Shown: piece after piece, positions 56,401 to 64,000 of the stretch
Layout of the letters: each line of letters begins with the position of its first letter
Numbering within the stretch: the first letter of the stretch is position 1
Source: Drosophila pseudoobscura
Taxonomy: Eukaryota; Arthropoda; Insecta; Diptera; Drosophilidae
Reading direction: 5' to 3'
Assembly: GCF_009870125.1 (NCBI RefSeq)
Contig: NC_046682.1
Span: 682,001 to 746,000 of the forward strand
Length of the DNA stretch: 64,000 bases
Translations under genes and position numbers: made by a program
The notes under the pieces: generated by a model
The model's input: only the letters and a program-made list of their open reading frames with translations
The model's database searches: none
Told to the model about the DNA's origin: nothing

Positions 56401-56960
56401 ATTTGCAAACTCTTGAGAAATGTTCAGTTTGCATGAAGCCAATTTTGGAGAGAATTCTCAGAGCTACAGGAAAGCCGTACCATCCGCAATGCTTTACATG
56501 TGTTGTATGTGGGAAAAGTTTGGATGGTTTATTGTTCACCGTTGATGCCACTAATCAAAATTATTGCATTACCGATTTCCATAAGTATGAGATATGATTT
56601 AAGGGCACTTCTCATTACTGATTCTTTATTTTATTGCTAAATATAGAAAATTTGCACCGCGTTGCTGCGTTTGCAAGGAACCAATTATGCCTGACCCAGG
56701 GCAAGAAGAAACTGTACGAGTGGTGGCTCTGGACCGTAGTTTTCACTTGGAATGCTATAAATGCGAGGTGAAATGTTTTAATGATGCATACTCGTAATGA
56801 AATATTAATAGTGTGTATATTCAAAAAGGACTGTGGGCTCTTATTATCATCCGAAGCTGATGGTCGGGGATGCTACCCCTTAGATGATCATATCCTTTGT
56901 AAGAGCTGCAATGCACAACGTGTCCAAGTTTTAACCAATCGGATGACAACGGACCATTAA
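41422..56960 (+). CDS. Zyx: Zyxin, LIM-domain focal adhesion and tension protein
   Basis: Coding exons read as 41422-41646, 50512-50941, 50996-51285, 55865-56168, 56236-56584, 56647-56767 and 56829-56960. They keep frame at all joints and give 616 aa. The N-terminal half is disordered and proline-containing ([17 protein letters not shown]), with [20 protein letters not shown] and [20 protein letters not shown]. The C-terminus has three LIM domains starting [35 protein letters not shown] and [17 protein letters not shown], each with the CxxC...HxxC...CxxC zinc pattern. Family knowledge: zyxin binds actin regulators (Enabled) at adhesion sites and takes part in Hippo pathway control downstream of Dachs and Fat. 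Exon 2 was started at 50512 because [20 protein letters not shown] continues the family alignment. Introns 1 (8.9 kb) and 3 (4.6 kb) are swollen by transposons. A solid call. Confidence 0.95.
42045..42660 (-). mobile_element. Probable LINE 3'-end relic
   Basis: On the minus strand a decayed coding sense ends in [18 protein letters not shown] and a 'ggttaacctaacc' run. This resembles the 3' ends of I/jockey-group LINEs in Drosophila. No catalytic motif remains and stops are frequent. The family is uncertain. Confidence 0.4.
42748..43190 (+). repeat. DINE-1, internally deleted copy
   Basis: Starts 'tatacccaaaatgagtatag', includes 'gtgtaacgtccagaaggaag', 'aatttcgcccaacccccttc' and 'aaaaatctgtggcatccaca', and ends near 'atatatcgggtatatcc'. 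Compared with the full copies it lacks the microsatellite stretch and the 3' hairpin. Confidence 0.8.
43546..43931 (-). pseudogene. Decayed transposon accessory (MADF/Myb-like) protein fragment
   Basis: The minus strand, in shifting frames, reads [29 protein letters not shown] and [14 protein letters not shown]. This is a helical basic tail such as ends the DNA-binding accessory proteins of PIF/Harbinger elements. Upstream at 43800-43931 lies [20 protein letters not shown] in another frame, which I cannot assign. Frameshifts and stops make it non-functional. It could alternatively be a scrap of a host gene. Confidence 0.4.
43944..44964 (+). mobile_element. DINE-1 element, near full length
   Basis: Begins 'tatacccgatactcaaaatg', lacks about 40 bases right after this start compared with the copy at 15940, and then follows the same modules through to 'aactcacaacgttccccctc'. 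It sits inside the Harbinger-like element, so it arrived later. Confidence 0.85.
45229..45295 (-). repeat. DINE-1 terminal fragment
   Basis: Reads 'aaaaacgagggggaacgttg' then 'tgagttaattcggaggc', matching the 3' terminal end of DINE-1 copies in reverse orientation, after which similarity fades. It is an isolated end. Confidence 0.6.
46205..46830 (+). pseudogene. CR1 LINE ORF1, frameshifted (copy 2)
   Basis: Starts [20 protein letters not shown] with [17 protein letters not shown], a PHD-like finger. The first pair is altered here: CNKQ of copy 1 reads FKKQ, so one zinc-ligand cysteine is lost. The frame shifts near 46400, and a deletion relative to copy 1 removes most of the linker. The RNA-binding-like end ([20 protein letters not shown]) resumes at 46664. 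Confidence 0.72.
46905..49314 (+). pseudogene. CR1 LINE ORF2 (endonuclease and reverse transcriptase), broken (copy 2)
   Basis: The endonuclease part has [32 protein letters not shown] and [15 protein letters not shown] across two frames. The reverse transcriptase part at 48189-48794 has [51 protein letters not shown] and MYADDV, so the palm motifs survive. The frame breaks at 48759, where 110 bases are deleted, and resumes with [20 protein letters not shown] to 49314. It is non-functional. Confidence 0.82.
51286..53015 (+). other. Zyx intron 3, first part, nothing recognised
   Basis: AT-rich with no transposon I can name and no coding pattern; the frames at 51542-51763 and 52768-52965 are low-complexity and unassigned. 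Confidence 0.45.
53016..53125 (-). repeat. Decayed DINE-1 fragment
   Basis: Reverse-oriented blocks 'tcttatggtctctgagatct', 'ggccgtccgacatcgc' and 'tatcgactcggctattgata' match the central DINE-1 body with many changes. Confidence 0.6.
53271..54394 (-). mobile_element. DINE-1 element, full length, reverse orientation
   Basis: Runs from 'aacgaggtggaacgttgtga' through a subterminal hairpin GAGTTGC/GCAACTC (53291-53314) and the repeated 'tttgtgggggcggaaggggg' modules to a (GACG/GACA)n microsatellite at 54196-54253. It ends at 'gagtatcgggtata' (54394). It is the best preserved copy in the window. No coding sequence. Confidence 0.9.
54560..55140 (+). mobile_element. LINE relic: RNase H tail and zinc knuckle
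   Basis: The plus strand encodes [20 protein letters not shown] style sequence on one side (in minus-track coordinates the same stretch has no sense) and, from 54852, [20 protein letters not shown] then [17 protein letters not shown] and a stop at 55040. The C...HLFCPC pattern is the C-terminal zinc knuckle of LINE ORF2. The part before it ([28 protein letters not shown]) matches the region that follows RNase H in I/LOA-type LINEs. An AT-rich gap and stops separate the pieces. It is a 3' remnant only. Confidence 0.7.
55281..55700 (+). repeat. DINE-1, internally deleted copy
   Basis: Starts 'tatacccgatactcaaaatg', follows the left modules ('gacgtccagaaggaagtgtt', 'cagcatcaatagccgagtcg', 'gagactataagagctagagc') and then jumps to 'ctgtggcatccacactatta' and 'atagccaaaagtaagaaatc'. 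The 3' hairpin end is missing. It ends about 160 bases upstream of Zyx exon 4. Confidence 0.8.
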
Positions 56961-57150
56961 GTCTAGAGAAATATGTCTTATGCACTGATACACAAATAGT
57001 CGAATTTTATTACATTCCATGCGCATTACTTATTCGTTATTATTGTATCGCAAAGCTATAAAGCCAAAAATATTCGTACTTATTCATAAAGGCGTATATA
57101 TGTACCTACTAATTAAACCCGCCGCAACTTTGTCCATGTGCAATTATTTA

Positions 57151-57156
57151 AATAAA
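57151..57156 (+). terminator. Candidate poly(A) signal of Zyx
   Basis: AATAAA about 190 bases after the Zyx stop codon in AT-rich sequence. Other weaker variants lie nearby, so this is a guess at the 3' end. Confidence 0.35.
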
Positions 57157-57199
57157 TATAACAATATCTTAAGTTCGATGCCTTTTTTTACTAAACTAA

Positions 57200-60100
57200 A
57201 ACGAATATTTGTATGTTAAGTGAAGGTGGGGAGGGAAGCATTACGGCGCTATCAGATATTAGCAGATTCATTACGCTCTGTCTACGCTATTTCAGTTTCT
57301 GACCTGAGTGGCTAAAAAAAACACAAATATTTTACTTTTCCAATCAATTTTTCCGATTCAAACCTAATCCGTTTACGAAAGAAGGGAAACGTGCTGAAGT
57401 TTAATTTTTATGCGTCCGATCCCTGTAACAAAAATTTAACTTAAAAAAAAAGGTAAAATAGTTCAATTGTGATTCTAAAATTAAAGTTTTCTTTTAAACA
57501 ATTATCTTGCGTTAATGGGCATAGCAAACATATATATGTATTTATTTTTTTTGGTATTTTATATTTTCTTGAATGAAGGTATCATTTTCAACCCGATAAA
57601 ATATGAATACACGATTTTAGCCTTATCTGATTCTATACCAACTTTTCAATCAAGTTTCAAACGTTTCTTACTTTGTCTAGTGTCTAACTTCTTTTGCTGA
57701 ATATATTGATTGTGTATATGTGTAAGTCGGAAGTAAGTCCGGATCTTTTCTTGCGTTTTTGCTTGATGCAATAGATTTGAGCACACTTGCCTATTGCAAG
57801 AATGTGTTAGGATTTTGTATCGGGGCTGCCAAATGTTTTTTGGGAAATTTCGCATTTCCACACTAACTTTGGCGCCAATTCCACAACTTGGTTTGGTTTT
57901 CCACCGCAGTTTAACCGACGCGCGTTTTGCGTCTGCTCCCTTCAATCTGATATCGATATTTGGGATCTGGGTTCCGCGCGTATGACCATCGCGTCGCTTG
58001 GTCTTTTAATTTTATTGTATTGTATTGTATTTAAAAATTTCGCCCCGGCGCCTTCTGCCCACACACAAAGGACAAAAATCCGTGGGATCCACAATTTTGA
58101 AGGAGTGGGATAAAACGCTATGTTGGTGTGAGAATAGAAAAAAAGAGACAGATGTAAAAAATGTAAAGAAAAATGGAAACAGATAAAATCAAACACATAA
58201 CACATTTTTAAATCTCCCAATCTCCCATCGATCGATTTGTACGAATTTATTTTTGCCAAAAAATCAATTTTTCCCTTTTGCGAACAGCGATAGATGATTA
58301 CATATAAAAAATATTGTATAAATTACATATATCATAAGCTCGCATATATGCTGACTAAGTACCATAACATTCCAGTTCATTTCAAATTATTTCGTTTGAA
58401 AGCTGTGACACCAGTCAGTACCAACTACCAAATATGTATATAAAAATTAATACCGCAATTATTGTTTTAAAAAAAAAAAATATCACAAAATTTGTTTTGG
58501 CATTTTTAATGAGTTCTCGTTAATACAAATATATTATCTATCCATCTTAATCAAAATTCCTGTTTTAATTTTATCCCGATAAAGAGGCTTTACCGGCCCA
58601 CGTCTTGTTTCTGTCTGGTCAAAAAAATAGCTTTCGACACCAATTTGAATTTGTTAGAACCAAGCGACTGCATTCGACGTAAAGAAAGTTTGGAATATGG
58701 AAACATCACTGCGCATACTCCTAGCATTGTATGTCTGCAGCAAATATGGCCTTCGTGGCCGTAAGTCTTAATTTTGCTACACGAAAGTCAGGGAAAAAAT
58801 TCAGCACGAAGCTTTTCTGCTCGGCACTTCTACTTTAATCGAACCAAACGAGACTGTAAAGTCTCGTCATTCAGTATTGAATTCGAATTTCAAGCAAACG
58901 GACGTTCTTTAAATTTCTATATCTATTTTTACTCGTCGTGTGTTCTCAGTTCGCTATATCATACAAACTTATACATAGACATACATATGTATGTTCGCAT
59001 ATCGGAACTTTTATTTTTCGTATTGACATTTAACTATTGTCATAATTAACATTTTCTGATTCCCCGATTCACTAATATATGTATTCGTAATACATTGTTT
59101 TTAGTGAACCAAATTAATACATCATAACGTTCATTTATAAGGTATATTTTAAATATAATATTTATACAGATTTGAACATGTGTACATACATTTATACACA
59201 CACACATTTTTATGTGCTTTATTCTCATCTACCGACATATATATATAAGACATCTCAAATTCAAAAATATAACCATATGCAAATATGTAGGTACATATAT
59301 TTATATGTTTTATTTTAGGCTAAAATATAAATATATTTATATATATTTATGGTATACATGTGAAACGTATATAACCGTGTTTGTCCACCAAGTTACAATT
59401 CGGTTGACACAACTTTAGTTGCCTCGCCCCTATATTTTAAAGGATACTTATGTATCTATGTACGTATGTATGTATACTCGTACATATATGTAAATTAATT
59501 GCATATTTCATACATATGTATGCCAGTGAGTTCAATTTAAAATATGTTTATTTAAACCTGGCACAGGCCTGTATAGAACAAAATGTAATAAATAGAATTG
59601 CTTAGAAATATAAATGCAACGGAGGTTGGAAAATTTGGAATATTCATGCGCAAGCAATATGGACATTTGTCACAAGGAAACAGCCTTATATACACTGGTT
59701 TGTGTGTGTGTGTATAGCAACATCTTTAAATATGTACTTTTGTACACAAATTAAACTCACGATGGAATATTCTTAAACATGATTAAAGGCCTAAAATACC
59801 GTATATTTATATACATACATACATATGTATGTTCATTGATAAAAACCCTTGTGGTAAACAAAATTTAAAAAATTAGATGAATCGCAACAAGTTTTATTTA
59901 ATGTCCTCACAGATATCCATGTGGCATCCTTATTGGGGGCGGGGCGTCTTAAAATTAAGCTCAATCAAAAAGCTCCCGTGCAAGAATCAGGATACATAAA
60001 CTTGCTCCCGAATATCAACTCTTGGGCAGTATGCACATGCATACATACATATGTATGGATGTGCATTACTATGAACCGAATTGTAGCTATTCTGACATGA

Positions 60101-61555
60101 TGCGGTGCCGTTTTTCAGTAATGGATCAACATTGCTCTAAGACACCTGTCGCTTCAGTGGTAAATTTGATACATTAAATATTCAATATATTCATATATAA
60201 TATGTGCTATTCAGAGATATTACTTTATATATGTAGCAATACGCACAAGCATTGCACAGTTAATACTTTTTAATTATAGATGATACATTTCTTAGATGTA
60301 CATATGTATGTATATGTATAAGAACCAGTGTATTTTAAATTGATGTGAAATCTGCACCGGTTTATTTTTATTTAAAAGTTTTCTGGGACTTGAATATTGA
60401 TTTATATTTTCCTAGTGCCTGGAAACCAGCTATCAAAGGAACATATGTACATATAATACACGTGTTTATGCATGTAAGCTTGCAGAACATCCATATGTAC
60501 ATATGCGAGGTCGAAAATATAAAACTTTTCTAGTTGGATGTAGAAGGTTTTGTTTATATCTTAAGCTTGGTTAGTAATTTTATCGCCATGTATTCTATTC
60601 TCGAATCGGCATATTGATTTTGACCAAAAGCTCGCAATGCACCTTAGGACCCAATATGCAAACGTATGCACATACATATATGTATACATGTACATGTACG
60701 TGATATTTCATTGCTACCGAAGACATATTTTCATATATGTATGTACATATGTATGTAATTCTAATCGAACTTCGATGGTCCAAAAAAAGTTGAATTATTA
60801 AAACAATAGTCTCATTGTGCCTGAAAGAACAAATCCATACATATGTAACTTGATGAATATACATATACATATTTTTAGTTGTGTATGCAAATACATGTGA
60901 GCGGAGCAATTATTTATTTAAAAATAATAATTGTCACTAGTCTAAACAAAAAAAAAACAGTTTAATTTTTATTTTTACAAACGATGCCGCCTCCAAATCA
61001 AAACGTAGGAAAACTAATTATTTGTTTCTTGCGTTCATTGATGTTCTACTTCTAGTGATGGGAGAGAAAATTGTATAGTTCCGATAACAATAACAAGTCA
61101 AAGATTGCATAAAAAATATCTTTTGCATAAAACTATTAAAGAATTTACTTAAATTTTTGTTATCCATTGTTCTATTATTCAAAAGGAACCGAACCGGTCT
61201 ATGAATGTACTGATGTATATAAATATATATGTACATATGTTCGTCATAGAGCGGAAACACAAAACACTAACGAGAGCTGAGATCTGTGCCGGTAGTCTAA
61301 CCTGTCTTATTATTATAAATTTGTTTATACATACATATATGTATGTACGTTGATTTGTACTTTATTTGTTATATTAAACTCGAACTTTAATTCCATTAAT
61401 GTATTTATATTTTCTAATCACTACAAAGGCAAAAATTAACAACTTTGAAAGTGGAATATAGCCGAACTGCAAAATCACAGAGATTGAGGCAATTTTATAC
61501 AACGCCTTGCTGACAATTTATTGCCGAAATAGATTTTCTTAAGTGTGCCATCGCG
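57200..61555 (+). other. Region upstream of the CaMKII start codon, palindrome-rich
   Basis: AT-rich sequence without recognised protein genes. About 58010-58115 holds a decayed DINE-1 piece ('aatttcgccccggcgccttc', 'acaaaggacaaaaatc'). From about 59440 to 61350 there are many copies of ACATATGTATGT-like palindromes. A GC-richer patch lies around 57860-57990 ('tttaaccgacgcgcgttttg'). Untranslated first exons and the promoter of CaMKII probably lie here. Confidence 0.5.
58697..58760 (+). other. Exon-like short reading frame with a signal-peptide look
   Basis: ATG at 58697 opens METSLRILLALYVCSKYGLR, a short hydrophobic N-terminus, and the frame meets a perfect donor 'ggcc|gtaagt' at 58761. 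No matching second exon was found before CaMKII. It may be chance, the first exon of a small secreted protein, or part of an untranslated CaMKII leader exon. Confidence 0.25.
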
Positions 61556-63337
<1,782 letters not shown>

Positions 63338-63352
63338 GTAAGTAAATTTATA

Positions 63353-64000
63353 AAAAAAAAAAACGAGGGGGAACGTTGTGAGTTGCTGCGGACACTGCAA
63401 CTCTACAGTTACACCCGATACTAAGTCAGTATGGCTCTCCTCCGGCAGACGCCTCTAATATTAAACGACACGACAAAGAGTTCGTGCGAGAGAGACAGAA
63501 AATCAGTCTGAGCGTGACGTCGGTTTTGGCTATAAAAATGATCTGATCTGATCCAGATTCAGCAATCTGATAGATATGGTCATTATCAATGATTCTGCGT
63601 TTTTAGTTTTCTCGAATCTGCAATATTGTGGATGCAGCAGATTTTCGTCCTTTGTGGGGGCGGAAGGGGGTGGGGCGAAATTCTGAGATATATATTTTAT
63701 ATTATATTATATTATATACATATATATCTAACAAAAGTGCGGATCTGAGATTTGTGGATGCCCCAGATTTTCGTCCTTTTCGGGTGCGGAAGGGGGTGTG
63801 GCGAAATTTTGACACAAAATGGTCAAGGTCCGATATCACAGGAGTGTGGATACCAAATTTGGTTGCTCTGGCTCTTATAGGTTCTGAGATCCTTGAACTC
63901 ATAGTCATCCTCTACGATTCTGCGTTTTTAGTTTACTCGTATCATCGAAATTGTGGATGCCACAGATTTTCGCCCTTTGTGGGGGCGGAAGTGGGCGGGG
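63353..64000 (-). mobile_element. DINE-1 element, reverse orientation, cut by window end
   Basis: Starts with 'aacgagggggaacgttgtga' at about 63362 after a run of A, then follows the 3'-to-5' module order seen at 53271-54394: the GAGTTGC/GCAACTC hairpin, 'aatattaaacgacacgac', and the 'ttgtgggggcggaagggggt' modules. A short (TATAT)n expansion at 63690-63730 interrupts one module. The left part lies beyond the window. Confidence 0.88.

Overview
The window is from a Drosophila-type fly nuclear genome. It carries four multi-exon protein genes, all on the plus strand: a myoglianin gene (myo), the apolipophorin precursor gene (apolpp, also Rfabg), the zyxin gene (Zyx) and the 5' part of CaMKII. In D. 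melanogaster all four lie on the small fourth chromosome (Muller element F, the dot), so this is most likely the F element of another Drosophila. The proteins, Zyx in particular, differ enough from what I recall of D. melanogaster to suggest a different species. The transposon-swollen introns would suit a species with an expanded F element, but I cannot name the species from sequence alone.

Layout: 1-5700 is AT-rich upstream DNA with transposon debris, including a mariner transposase scrap. 5701-14122 is myo in four coding exons; its 4.8 kb third intron holds a 3.1 kb LINE with a 15-bp target duplication. 14.1-22.8 kb is dominated by a decayed CR1-type LINE whose 5' region is split by a DINE-1 element. 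23126-36355 is apolpp (seven coding exons, 3355 codons); its first intron holds a P-element relic whose terminal repeat sits 26 bp from the splice donor. 36.4-41.4 kb is intergenic: an LTR-like block, tandem repeats and a fragment of a DEAD-box helicase gene. 41422-56960 is Zyx (seven coding exons, 616 aa). Its first intron (8.9 kb) is a nest of a LINE scrap, DINE-1 copies, a Harbinger-like inverted-repeat element and a second CR1 copy inserted into a coiled-coil pseudogene. Its third intron holds a full DINE-1 and a second LINE scrap. 57-61.5 kb is AT-rich and full of short ACATATGTATGT palindromes. 61556-63337 holds the first eight coding exons of CaMKII (kinase and autoregulatory segment), and another DINE-1 starts about 24 bp after the last visible splice donor.

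The four genes do not form a pathway: myo encodes a secreted TGF-beta ligand, apolpp the haemolymph lipid carrier, Zyx a LIM-domain adhesion and tension protein, and CaMKII a calcium-dependent kinase. I found no clearly new cellular system. The most interesting content is the layered history of mobile elements: matched target duplications, nested insertions, a deletion between short direct repeats, loss of the reverse transcriptase catalytic motif, and insertions very close to splice donors. Exon boundaries were set by reading GT/AG sites and frame continuity by eye. No database search was run.
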